A DNA stretch of 64,000 bases, from positions 173,691 to 237,690 of the forward strand of contig JAPLQE010000066.1 of the NCBI GenBank assembly GCA_026399835.1. The letters run 5' to 3'. The translations under genes were made by a program, and so were the position numbers. This document shows, one piece after another, positions 8,523 to 16,862 of this stretch. The notes under the pieces are model-generated. The model did not search any database, was not told where the DNA came from, and saw only the letters and a program-made list of their open reading frames with translations. Numbering within the stretch: the stretch's first letter is position 1; every line of letters starts with the position of its first letter. The stretch is from Burkholderiales bacterium (GTDB lineage Bacteria; Pseudomonadota; Gammaproteobacteria; Burkholderiales; Burkholderiaceae_E).

Positions 8523-9719
8523 CTAGGGCTTCGCGCCCGCCCGGTACCAGCCGTCGATCACCGCCCGCTCGGCCTCGGTGATCTGCGTGAGGTTGCCGAT
8601 CGGCATCGCCTTCGTGACCACCGTCTGCTGATGGATCGCCTGCGCCTGACGCACGATCGCGTCGGCCGAGTCGAGCACCACGTTCTTGGGCGGCGATGCG
8701 AAGCCAGGGTACGTGGGCTGGGCCGCGTGGCAGCTCACGCAGCGCTGCTCGACGACCGTGCGCACCTCGGCGAGCGTGGGCACGGCGGCGCCGGCCTGTG
8801 TCGGCGCGGGGCGCGGCATCGCGAGCACGAAGGTGCCCGCGAGCGACGCGAGGCCCACCGCCAGCAGCAGCGGCCTGGACTGCCCGCGGTGTCGCAGCAC
8901 CAGGTACAGCCGGATCGTCGCGCCCGCCAGCGCCATGCCCACCAGCGCCAGCCACGCGAAGCGGTGCTGGGTCAGCACCGCGTAATGGTTGCTGATCATC
9001 GTGAACAGCACCGGCAGCGTGAAGTAGGTGTTGTGCACGCTGCGCTGCTTGCCGCGCAGGCCGTGGATCGGGTCGGGCGCGCGGCCCTCCTGCTTGGCGC
9101 GCACCAGCGCCTTCTGACCCGGGATGATCACGAAGAACACGTTGGCGGCCATGATCGTGCCGAGCATCGCGCCGAAGTGGATGAACGCGCCGCGGCCCGA
9201 GAAGAGCTGGCACAGCCCCCAGGCGGCGAGCGAGCACAGCAGGAAGAGGATCGCGGCGAGCACCGGTTCGTCGTCGCCCAGGCGCGATCGGCACAGCGCG
9301 TCGTAGACCAGCCAGCCGCCGACCAGGAAGGCCGCGGCGATCGCGACCGCGGTGCCCGGGGCGAGTGCGGCGACCGCCGGATCGACCAGGTAGACGCCCG
9401 CGCCCAGCCAGTAGACGAGCACCAGCATGAACATGCCGGACATCCAGGTGCTGTAGGCCTCCCACTTGAACCAGTGCAGCGGCTCGGGCAGCTCGGGCGG
9501 CGCGACCCGGAACTTCTGCGCGCGATAGAAGCCGCCGCCGTGCACCGACCAGACCTCGCCGGCCAGGTCGAGGCGCGTGCCTTCCTCGCGGTCGCGCGGT
9601 GCGTGCAGGTGCGCGTCGAGCCACACGAAGTAGAACGAGGATCCGATCCAGGCGATGCCGGCGATCAGGTGGAACCAGCGGCCGAGGAGGTTCAGCCACT
9701 CGAGGACATAGGGCTCCAT
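8523..9719 (-). CDS. puuD: Urate hydroxylase PuuD, membrane protein with C-terminal cytochrome c domain
   Basis: This 398-residue protein has an N-terminal multi-spanning membrane domain beginning with LNLLGRWFHLIAGIAWIGSSFYFVWLDAHL, with several more hydrophobic segments up to about residue 290. A C-terminal cytochrome c domain contains the haem motif CVSCH at 327-331 and a possible axial Met in KAMPIGN near 372. This arrangement is that of the PuuD urate oxidase, which turns urate into 5-hydroxyisourate and passes electrons to the respiratory chain. It lies 4 bp from the preceding uraH stop-to-start junction, so the two are co-transcribed. It is the urate step of the purine route in this window. 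Confidence 0.93.
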   Translation of the reverse strand: MEPYVLEWLNLLGRWFHLIAGIAWIGSSFYFVWLDAHLHAPRDREEGTRLDLAGEVWSVHGGGFYRAQKFRVAPPELPEPLHWFKWEAYSTWMSGMFMLVLVYWLGAGVYLVDPAVAALAPGTAVAIAAAFLVGGWLVYDALCRSRLGDDEPVLAAILFLLCSLAAWGLCQLFSGRGAFIHFGAMLGTIMAANVFFVIIPGQKALVRAKQEGRAPDPIHGLRGKQRSVHNTYFTLPVLFTMISNHYAVLTQHRFAWLALVGMALAGATIRLYLVLRHRGQSRPLLLAVGLASLAGTFVLAMPRPAPTQAGAAVPTLAEVRTVVEQRCVSCHAAQPTYPGFASPPKNVVLDSADAIVRQAQAIHQQTVVTKAMPIGNLTQITEAERAVIDGWYRAGAKP

Positions 9720-9723
9720 GCGC

Positions 9724-10077
9724 TCAGCTGCCGCGGTAGGTCGACCAGGCCCAGGGCGAGACCAGCAGCGGCACGTGGTAGTTGCCGCCGGCCTCGGCGA
9801 TGCCGAAGTCGATGACGACCACGTCGACGAAGGGCGGCTCGGGCAGTTCGACGCCGGTGGCGCGGAAGTAGTCGCCGGCGGCGAAGCTCAGGCGGTAGCG
9901 CCCGGGGCGGACGGCATCGCCGGCCAGCAGCGGCGCATCGGTGCGGCCGTCGGCGTTGGTGAGCGTGCGCACGAGCGGCGTCCAGCGCTCGCCGTCGGCG
10001 GCGGACAGCTCGATCGACACGCCGGGCGCCGGGCGGCCGCGGGCGGTGTCGAGCACGTGGGTGGAGAGTTTTGCCAT
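9724..10077 (-). CDS. uraH: 5-Hydroxyisourate hydrolase (transthyretin-like)
   Basis: This 117-residue protein hydrolyses 5-hydroxyisourate, the product of the adjacent PuuD, to OHCU. All active-site elements are visible: [11 protein letters not shown] with the first His, DGRTDAPL with the Arg, [11 protein letters not shown] with the second His, and the C-terminal signature STYRGS. The start at 10077 gives the canonical [10 protein letters not shown]. No signal peptide is seen. It is followed by puuD after 4 bp. No OHCU decarboxylase gene is found beside it or elsewhere in the window. Confidence 0.95.
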   Translation of the reverse strand: MAKLSTHVLDTARGRPAPGVSIELSAADGERWTPLVRTLTNADGRTDAPLLAGDAVRPGRYRLSFAAGDYFRATGVELPEPPFVDVVVIDFGIAEAGGNYHVPLLVSPWAWSTYRGS

Positions 10078-10228
10078 CGTTCGGTGCAGGGTTCGGGGGA
10101 GGCCCGGTCGGCGCGGGGCTGCGGCCAAGGTCGAGCAAGGATGATGCCACGCGCGGCGCCGACGCTCCCCGGGCATGCATCGTGCTGTAGCCGGGCCCGG
10201 GGGCGTGGCCGTGCGCCACCCCGGCAGG

Positions 10229-11422
10229 TCAGTAGGGCAGCGACAGGATCGTTGCGGTCAGGTCGTCGCTGACCAGCAGCGGCTGGCCGCCCCGGGTCGT
10301 CGGGATCATCCACGGCAGCCACTGCGCGCCGCGCCGCTGCAGCGGCACGCTCGAGGCGAGGCCCGGCCAGCCGACCTTCTGCACTGTCGCGCTCTGGTAG
10401 AAGGTGCCGTCGCCGCCCGAGGTCCGCAGCAGCCACACCGAGCGGGCATCGACCGGGCCGGTGACCGTGATGTCCAGCACCACGCCTTCCGACGGCACGG
10501 CGGGCAGGGTCCGTCCCACGGCCGACGAGAAGTCGTTCGAGCCGGGGTTCAGGAACACCACGGGCGCGCCGCCCTCCCACTCGTGGCCGGCGACGAACAG
10601 GTCGAATCGCCCGTCGCCGTCGACGTCCGGCAGGTCGACGGTGAAGAAGCCTGCCTGCACGGCCAGCGCCGGCGGCAGCAGGCCGTCGGTGGGCGTGAAG
10701 CCGCCCTTGCCGTCGCCGAGCCAGACGCGGACCGACGGGTTCGACATGTTGTCGGTCACCACGACGTCGATCCTGCCGTCGCGATCGAAGTCGGCGGCCG
10801 CGGCGCCATGGAAGAAGCCGACCGAGGCGCTCGCGTCGCGGATCACGTAGGTGCCGTCGGCGCGGCTGAGCACGACCTTGTTGCGCTCGCCCGGGAACGG
10901 CGCCGCGTCGAAGCCGTGGCAGGCCACGAACACGTCGAGCCGTCCGTCGCCGTTGAAGTCGCCGAGCACGGCCTTGCGCGGATGGATGCAGCCGGCGCTG
11001 CCTTCGGGCAGCAGCGCCACCGATTCGATGAAGCTGCCGTCGGGCTGACGCCGGTAGAACGCGAAGTGCGAGGGGGGCGCGGTGGCCGGAGTGCTGCGGG
11101 ACACGTCGTAGCGCAGGCTGGCGCTGAAGACCTCCACGACGCCGTCGCCGTCGACGTCGAGATAGGTGCGGGCCAGGTCGAAGGGCTCGGGAATCGCCTG
11201 CGGCACGAGGCCGACCGCCTTGAAGGCGGCGTAGGACGTGGTGTACGGCGCGGGCGGCGCGGCGGCCGGGGCCGGGGCCGGGGCTGCGGCGGGGGTCGCG
11301 GCGGGGGTCGCTGCGGCGGTTGCCGCGCCGGTCGCATCCGTACCCGATCCGCCGCCGCAGGCGGCGAGCGAGGCAGACAGCAGGGCCGCGACCCATCGTG
11401 AGGTGGTTCGGGGTGATCTCAT
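10229..11422 (-). CDS. Lipoprotein with FG-GAP/VCBS repeats
   Basis: This 397-residue protein has a lipoprotein signal with lipobox LAAC (Cys22), then a low-complexity Ala/Pro linker (about residues 30-58). The body contains at least four calcium-binding-like FG-GAP repeats: [33 protein letters not shown] and [11 protein letters not shown]. Such repeats fold as a beta-propeller seen in secreted and surface proteins. No catalytic residues are evident and the role is unknown. It is on the same strand as uraH-puuD, 151 bp upstream of uraH, so shared transcription is possible but nothing links it functionally to purines. Confidence 0.8.
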   Translation of the reverse strand: MRSPRTTSRWVAALLSASLAACGGGSGTDATGAATAAATPAATPAAAPAPAPAAAPPAPYTTSYAAFKAVGLVPQAIPEPFDLARTYLDVDGDGVVEVFSASLRYDVSRSTPATAPPSHFAFYRRQPDGSFIESVALLPEGSAGCIHPRKAVLGDFNGDGRLDVFVACHGFDAAPFPGERNKVVLSRADGTYVIRDASASVGFFHGAAAADFDRDGRIDVVVTDNMSNPSVRVWLGDGKGGFTPTDGLLPPALAVQAGFFTVDLPDVDGDGRFDLFVAGHEWEGGAPVVFLNPGSNDFSSAVGRTLPAVPSEGVVLDITVTGPVDARSVWLLRTSGGDGTFYQSATVQKVGWPGLASSVPLQRRGAQWLPWMIPTTRGGQPLLVSDDLTATILSLPY

Positions 11423-11565
11423 GGCGCCCTCTCATCGAGGCCCGGGCGTCGGAGGCGCTTCCGCGGCACGCCTGTTATCGACCTCGTGCGCCTGCCGTGG
11501 CAGCCCGGCCCGCCCGGGGGAGGTGCCCGGTCGACGCCCGGCCGGGCGGGTGCGCGGCGCGGCCG

Positions 11566-12207
11566 CTATGCCCCGGGGCGGGCGGCCGTGCGCATCGCCA
11601 GCGCCCGGTCGACGAAGTCGAGCCGGTCCTGGCCCCAGAAGCGCTCGCCGTCGAGCACGAAGGTCGGCGAGCCGAACACGCCCAGCCGCTCGGCCTCGGC
11701 GGTGTTGGCGGCATAGGCGGCCTGCACCTCGGCACTGCCCTCCATCGCGTGCAGCGCGGCACCGTCGTAGCCGTTCTCGTCGGCGATCGCGATCCGCTCG
11801 GCCGCCTCCGAGGTGTCACGCTCCTCGGCCCACAGCGCGCGCAGCAGCGCGTGCGACAGCACGAAGGCGTCCTCGCCGCGCAGCTGCGCGGCGATCACCG
11901 TCCAGCCCGGGCGCTTGTTCCAGTCGGGCGGCTGGCCGTCGGACCGGTAGTGCTTCGGCACGAGGTTCAGCGGCAGGCCGAGGTGGCGGCGCCAGCGGTC
12001 GAGCTCGAGGGCGTGATAGCTGCGGCGCGGTTCGGGGCGCGTGCGCAGCGGGATGCCGCCGGTGCGCGGCACGACGGCCTGGAAGTCGTACGGCTTGAGC
12101 AGCAGCCGCACCCGATGGCGGCGCACGATGTCCTGCAGCTGCGGGCCGCCGAGATAGGCCCAGGGCGATGACAGGCTGTAGAAGCAGTGCAGGTCGGTGT
12201 CGGTCAT
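11566..12207 (-). CDS. DsbA-family oxidoreductase, 2-hydroxychromene-2-carboxylate isomerase-like
   Basis: This 213-residue cytosolic protein begins LHCFYSLSSPWAYLGGPQLQDI, the signature of the kappa-class GST/HCCA isomerase branch of the DsbA family: a Ser in SSPWAY in place of the redox CXXC. The C-terminal part has the cis-Pro loop GVFGSPTFVLDGERFWGQDRLDFV typical of the same family. Members isomerise aromatic breakdown intermediates with glutathione, but many have unknown substrates. The gene is divergent from the flavin monooxygenase-like gene, with only 30 bp between starts. Confidence 0.88.
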   Translation of the reverse strand: MTDTDLHCFYSLSSPWAYLGGPQLQDIVRRHRVRLLLKPYDFQAVVPRTGGIPLRTRPEPRRSYHALELDRWRRHLGLPLNLVPKHYRSDGQPPDWNKRPGWTVIAAQLRGEDAFVLSHALLRALWAEERDTSEAAERIAIADENGYDGAALHAMEGSAEVQAAYAANTAEAERLGVFGSPTFVLDGERFWGQDRLDFVDRALAMRTAARPGA

Positions 12208-12237
12208 GGCGGCGGCGCAGGCAGAATGGCGGTCATT

Positions 12238-13842
12238 ATGGCCCGACCCGATCCGACGTCCGACGCACCCGGCGTGCCCCGCGTGTCCTCCGCAGGCGCT
12301 ACGCGCGACTTCGGCCTGCTCGCCTCGTCGCCGGGCGCCGACGCCTTCCGGCGCGCACGGCGCGAGGACCCTGCCGCGCTGCGCGTGCTCGAGGCGCGCG
12401 TCGCGCACGACCTCGCCTGCCTGAACTATCCGCCCGCCGATTGGGTACCGCCCCGCGCCGGGCCCGACGGCGCGCCGGTGCTCGACGTGCTGGTCGCCGG
12501 CGGCGGCATGTGCGGGCAGACCGCCGCCTATGCGCTGCGCCGCGAGGGCCTGCACCGCGTGCGCACGATCGACGCGCGCGGCGAAGGGTTCGAGGGCCCG
12601 TGGGCGACCTTCGCCCGCATGGAGATGCTGCGCTCGCCCAAGCACCTCACCGGCCCCGACCTGGGTGTGCCATCGCTGACCTTCCGCGCCTGGTACGAGG
12701 CGCGATTCGGGCTCGAGGCCTGGGGCGCGCTGCACAAGGTCTGGCGGCTCGACTGGCGCGACTACCTGCTGTGGGTCCGCCGCCAGGTCGGCGTCGCGGT
12801 CGACGGCGGGGTCGGGCTGGTCTCGGTGGCGCCCGCGCGGGGCGCGCTCGCGCTGAGCGTCGCCGGGCCCGGCGGCAAGGTGCACGTCGTGCATGCGCGA
12901 AAGCTCGTGCTCGCGCTCGGCCGCGAGGGCAGCGGCCAGCCGCGCCGACCCGGGTTCCCCTCGCTCGCCGCCGATCCGGCGGCGGCACGCGGTCGCGTCT
13001 TCCATTCGATGGACGAGATCGACTTCGCGTCGCTGTCGGGCGCGCGCATCGGCGTGCTCGGGGTCGGCGCTTCGGCCTTCGACAACGCCGGCCTCGCGCT
13101 CGAGCACGGTGCCTCGTCGGTGACGATGTTCGCGCGGCGTGCGCGCCTGCCGCAGGTCAACAAGTCGAAGTGGACCTCGTTCACCGGCTTCTTCCGCGGC
13201 TATCCGGCGCTGCCCGATGCCGAGCGCCAGCGCTTCTACGCCCACGTGTTCGACGAGCAGGTGCCGCCGCCCTTCGAGAGCGTGCTGCGCTGCGACCGGC
13301 ATCCCGGTTTCGCGCTGCGGCTCGGCGAGCCCTGGCTCGACGTCGCCGCCGAAGCGCAGGGCGTGCGCGTGACGACACCTTCGGGCGAGCACCGGTTCGA
13401 CGCGGTGATCTTCGGCACCGGCTTCGACGTGAACCTCGTCGACCGGCCGGAGCTCGGTGCGCTCGCCGCGAGCGTGCTCGCCTGGGGCGATCGCCTCGCT
13501 CCCGACGGCAGCGCGGTCGGTGCCGAGCTGTCGCGCTTCCCCTACCTCGGCGACGGCTTCCAGCTGATCGCGAAGGACGGCAGCGATGCGGCGGTCGCCG
13601 AGGCGCTCGGGCGCATCCACCTGTTCTCGTGGGGCAGCACGCTCAGCCACGGCGCGGTGGCGGGTGACATTCCCGGCCTCGCGATCGGCGCCACGCGCCT
13701 GTCCGGCGCGATCGTGCGCGACCTGTTCGTCGAGGACGCGGAGCGCCACCACGAGCGGCTGCTCGCGCATGACGAGCAGGAGCTGCGGCCGACCCGCTGG
13801 TGGGGCGGCGACGCCGGAGCGGGGCCGGCGGGGACGGCCTGA
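12238..13842 (+). CDS. FAD/NAD(P)-binding monooxygenase-like protein
   Basis: This 534-residue protein has a dinucleotide-binding motif VLVAGGGMCGQTAAYALRREG near residue 85 and a second Rossmann-like motif GARIGVLGVGASAFDNAGLAL near residue 265. The ATG-box-like VIFGTGFDVNLV lies near the C-terminal third. This layout matches flavin-containing monooxygenase and lysine/ornithine hydroxylase-like proteins. The start could be 12226 or 12238; neither has a strong ribosome binding site, and the second is used here. Substrate is unknown. The stop codon is the first base group of a short tandem repeat. Confidence 0.75.
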   Translation: MARPDPTSDAPGVPRVSSAGATRDFGLLASSPGADAFRRARREDPAALRVLEARVAHDLACLNYPPADWVPPRAGPDGAPVLDVLVAGGGMCGQTAAYALRREGLHRVRTIDARGEGFEGPWATFARMEMLRSPKHLTGPDLGVPSLTFRAWYEARFGLEAWGALHKVWRLDWRDYLLWVRRQVGVAVDGGVGLVSVAPARGALALSVAGPGGKVHVVHARKLVLALGREGSGQPRRPGFPSLAADPAAARGRVFHSMDEIDFASLSGARIGVLGVGASAFDNAGLALEHGASSVTMFARRARLPQVNKSKWTSFTGFFRGYPALPDAERQRFYAHVFDEQVPPPFESVLRCDRHPGFALRLGEPWLDVAAEAQGVRVTTPSGEHRFDAVIFGTGFDVNLVDRPELGALAASVLAWGDRLAPDGSAVGAELSRFPYLGDGFQLIAKDGSDAAVAEALGRIHLFSWGSTLSHGAVAGDIPGLAIGATRLSGAIVRDLFVEDAERHHERLLAHDEQELRPTRWWGGDAGAGPAGTA

Positions 13843-13903
13843 GGGGGCTGGCTGAGGGGGCTGGCCGAGGGGGCTGGCCGAGGGGACGGCCTGAGGGGCG
13901 GCC
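13840..13903. repeat. 13-bp tandem repeat at the end of the monooxygenase gene
   Basis: The unit TGAGGGGGCTGGC is repeated twice exactly, then once with one change (CGAGGGGGCTGGC), then as two degenerate copies. The first copy contains the stop codon of the preceding gene. It lies between convergent genes and is a candidate variable-number repeat. Confidence 0.8.
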
Positions 13904-13915
13904 TCTGCCGGGGCC

Positions 13916-14821
13916 TCAGCCCTCCGGCGGACCCAGCACCTCCGCTTCGGGGCGCCGCAGCAGCGCCTTGAGGAGCGGTGGCTCGAAGTGCCGCTTCACC
14001 GTGATCGCATAGAAGGTCTCGCTCAGCTCGGGCACCACCGCGTACTCGACCAGCCGGCCCGCGCGCAGCTCGTCCTGCACGACGATCGTCGGCAGCAGCG
14101 CCACGCTGTCGGAGTCGCGCGCAAGCAGCCGCAGCATCGCCATGTCGTCGACCTCGGCGCGCAGCCGGTAGCGGATGCCGAGCTGCTCGCACATCAGGTC
14201 GAAGCCGGCTCGGATGTCGTTGTCGGGGCCGGGCAGCAGCAGCGGCACCTCCGCGAGTTCGTCGGGGAAGCGGAACGCGCGACGCTTGGGCCGCGGCCGC
14301 CCGACCAGGCTGACCGGCTGGCGGGCGATGCGTCGGGTGCGCCAGGGATCGTCGGCCGTGCCGTGCACGCGCCGGTTCGACAGCACCAGGTCGAGCGTGT
14401 GCAAGCGCAGCCGCGTGAGCAGGTCGGCGAGTGCCCCCGACTGCAGCGCCAGCTCGACGTCGTCGCGCTCGAGCAGCGGGCGCAGGAAGTTCTCCTGGAA
14501 GTTGCGCGACAGCGTCGCGACCGCGCCGATCCGCAGCACCTGCCGCTCCTGGCGGTGCCCGCCCTGCAGCAGCGCCATCATCTCCGTGCCGGTCGCGAAG
14601 ATCGACTCGGCGTACGACAGCGCGACGCGTCCCGCCTCGGTCAGCTCGAGCGTGCGTCCGCGCCGCTCGAACAGCGGCTGGCCGACCGAGGCCTCGAGGC
14701 TGCGGATCTGCACCGACAGCGCCGACTGCGAGACGTGCAGGCGGTGGGCGGCGCGGGTGAGGTTGCCCTCCTTGGCGACGGCCCAGAAGTAGTGGAGGTG
14801 GTGGTAGTTGAGGCGGTGCAT
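13916..14821 (-). CDS. LysR-family transcriptional regulator, NhaR-like
   Basis: This 301-residue protein has an N-terminal winged helix-turn-helix, MHRLNYHHLHYFWAVAKEGNLTRAAHRLHVSQSALSVQIRSLE in outline, whose YFWAVAKEGN variant is that of NhaR-type LysR proteins. A substrate-binding domain follows, from VLRIGAVATLSRNFQENFL onward. It lies 113 bp from the broken Bug-type gene upstream on the same strand. NhaR itself controls a sodium/proton antiporter gene; no such gene is here, so the target is unknown. Confidence 0.9.
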   Translation of the reverse strand: MHRLNYHHLHYFWAVAKEGNLTRAAHRLHVSQSALSVQIRSLEASVGQPLFERRGRTLELTEAGRVALSYAESIFATGTEMMALLQGGHRQERQVLRIGAVATLSRNFQENFLRPLLERDDVELALQSGALADLLTRLRLHTLDLVLSNRRVHGTADDPWRTRRIARQPVSLVGRPRPKRRAFRFPDELAEVPLLLPGPDNDIRAGFDLMCEQLGIRYRLRAEVDDMAMLRLLARDSDSVALLPTIVVQDELRAGRLVEYAVVPELSETFYAITVKRHFEPPLLKALLRRPEAEVLGPPEG

Positions 14822-14934
14822 CGCACTGAACGTTCTGTCTGAAGGAACGGTCTGCTCGACCCGGGCGGCCGCAGCGTCCTGCACGACGACGTGCCGTCGA
14901 TCCGACGCGCTGCGGCAGGCGGGTCCGCGCCGGA

Positions 14935-15850
14935 TCAGTCGACGGTCACGCCGACCTGCCTGACGACGCCCGCCCAGCGGGCGCGGTCGGCCTTCACTGT
15001 CTCGCGGAACTGCTGCGGCGACTCGATGCGCACGGTGTTGCCGGATGCGGTCAGGCGGCCGGCGATCTCGGGCATCTCCAGCACCTGGCGCACCGCCGCG
15101 TTCAGGCGCTCGACCGTCTGCGCGTCCATCGCCTTCGGGCCGAGCAGCCCGAACCAGATGTAGCTGGTGAAGCCCGGGTAGCCGGACTCCGCGATCGTCG
15201 GCACCTCGGGCACCACCGCCACGCGCCTGGGCGTGGTCACGCCGAGCAGCCGCACCTTGCCGGCCTTCCACTGCGGCAGCACCGTCTGGACCTGGTTCAT
15301 GATGCAGCAGACCTGTCCGGACAGCACCGCGGTCATCGCCTCGGGACCGCCCTTGTAGGGCACGTGCACGATGTCGAGGCCCGCGCGCGCGCTCCTGCAC
15401 CGTCTTCACGTCGATGACCTCGGGGTTGATCGTCAGGACGTTCGACACGTCGACCAGCGTGGCGACCGGCGTGAAGTCGGCCTCGACGTCGAACGGCAGC
15501 TTGCGGTAGAGCGCCGCATTGATCGCATGCGTGCCCGAGGTGCCGAGCACCAGCGTGTGGCCGTCGGGCCTGGCGCGCGAGACGGTCTCCGACGCGATGT
15601 TGCCGGCCGCGCCGACCTTGTAGTCGATCAGCACCTGCGTGCCGAGCAGCTTCGCCAGCGGCTCCTGGATCAGCCGGCCGACCACGTCGACGCCCGAGCC
15701 GGCCGGGAAGGTCATCACGATCGTGACGGGTCGGTCGCCGGGGAAGGGTGCGGCGGGCTGTGCGGCGGCGGGGCCGGCGGCGATGAGCGCGGCCGCTGCG
15801 AGGGCGGCGGCGGCTCGCGCGACGCGGTGGAAGGGCGTGCCGAGGCGCAT
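14935..15850 (-). pseudogene. Bug/TctC-type binding protein gene, broken by an internal deletion with frameshift
   Basis: The 5' part (15850 to about 15390) starts MRLGTPFHRVARAAAA, has a signal peptide ending AAAQ and then RPVTIVMTFPAGSGVDVVGRLI and KLPFDVEADFTPVATLVDVSNVL. After VIDVKTVQE the frame changes. The 3' part continues one frame over with GLDIVHVPYKGGPEAMTAVLSGQV and VPEVPTIAESGYPGFTSYIWFGLL to a normal end at 14935. About 30 residues expected between the two parts are also missing, so this is a deletion of a length not divisible by three near 15375-15395. The gap lies at the same place as the one in the Bug-type gene at 7.5-8.4 kb. A sequencing or assembly fault is an alternative. 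Confidence 0.82.
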
Positions 15851-15924
15851 GGCGGATCCCGAGCGAAGGAGGAGGAGGGCGTCGAGGATACCGTGCGGCA
15901 CGCCTCGCCGCTGCGCACCGCGCG

Positions 15925-16767
15925 TCATGAGCTTCGAACCTGCGCCCGCGCCAGCACCACCACCGCGATGCCGCCCAGCACCGCGGCCGAGGCGCCGACG
16001 AGCCGCAGGCTCGCTGCCTCGCCGAGCCAGGCGACGCCGCCGGCCGCGGCGATCGCGGGCACGCTCAGCTGGACCGTGGCCGCGACCGTCGGCGACAGCC
16101 CGCGCAGGGCCGCGTACCAGACCGAATACCCCAGGCCCGAGGTCAGCGCGCCGGAGGCGATCGCCCAGCCGGCGCCCGCGGCGTCGATCGACGCCCAAGG
16201 CAGGGCGAGGCCGCCGGAGACGAGCGCCAGCGGCATCGCGCGCGCGAAGTTGCCCGCAGTCGCCGCAGTCGGATCCTCGCCACGGCGTGCGCGCAGCGAA
16301 TACACGCCCCAGGCGGCGCCTGCGCCGAGCATCGCGGCGGCGGCCGGCAGCGGCGGGGCCTCGAGACCCGGGGCGAGCAGCACGAGCAGGCCGCCCAGCG
16401 CGCAGGCGAATCCGGCCCACTGCAGCGGCCGCAGGCGGTCGCCGCGCGCCAGGCCCGTGCCGATCATCGTCGCCTGCACCGCGCCGAACAGCAGCAGCGC
16501 GCCGGTGGCGGCGCCGAGCGACACGTAGGCGAGCGAGAACAGGACTGCGTAGGCGAAGAGCGCCGCCCCCGATCCCCAGCTGCCCGCCAGCGGCACGCGC
16601 CCGTCGCGCCAGCGCACGATCGCCCACAGCGCCAGCGCCCCGGCCGCGATCCGCAGCGTCGTGAAGCTCACCGGATCGATCGCGGTGTCGCGCAGCGCCA
16701 CGCGGCACAGCAGCGAGTTGCCCGCGAACGCGAGCATCGCGACGACCGTGGCGACGAGGGTGCGCAT
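15925..16767 (-). CDS. DMT superfamily transporter (EamA domains)
   Basis: This 280-residue integral membrane protein has about ten hydrophobic helices arranged as two EamA repeats (roughly residues 1-130 and 140-280). Features include ALWAIVRWRDGRVP after the second helix and GAAWGVYSLRARRGEDPTAATAGNFARA opening the second repeat. The start at 16767 places the first helix (TLVATVVAMLAFAGNSLLCR) at the N-terminus. DMT proteins usually export metabolites or amino acids. It is divergent from the 8-oxoguanine deaminase-like gene, with 95 bp between starts. Confidence 0.88.
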   Translation of the reverse strand: MRTLVATVVAMLAFAGNSLLCRVALRDTAIDPVSFTTLRIAAGALALWAIVRWRDGRVPLAGSWGSGAALFAYAVLFSLAYVSLGAATGALLLFGAVQATMIGTGLARGDRLRPLQWAGFACALGGLLVLLAPGLEAPPLPAAAAMLGAGAAWGVYSLRARRGEDPTAATAGNFARAMPLALVSGGLALPWASIDAAGAGWAIASGALTSGLGYSVWYAALRGLSPTVAATVQLSVPAIAAAGGVAWLGEAASLRLVGASAAVLGGIAVVVLARAQVRSS

Positions 16768-16862
16768 CGGCCGATCATGCCCGGCGACGCGGGCCGGCGC
16801 CACGCATCCTTCGCGAACCCCGGAACGGTCCCGTGCCGCCGCCGCTCGCGGATAATGCCGCG

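Noticed and set aside
13916..16708. A continuous minus-strand frame joining the LysR gene, the 5' part of the broken Bug gene and part of the DMT gene region
   Set aside because: It results from missing stops in GC-rich sequence. The LysR protein begins cleanly at 14821, and the Bug part leaves this frame at the deletion.
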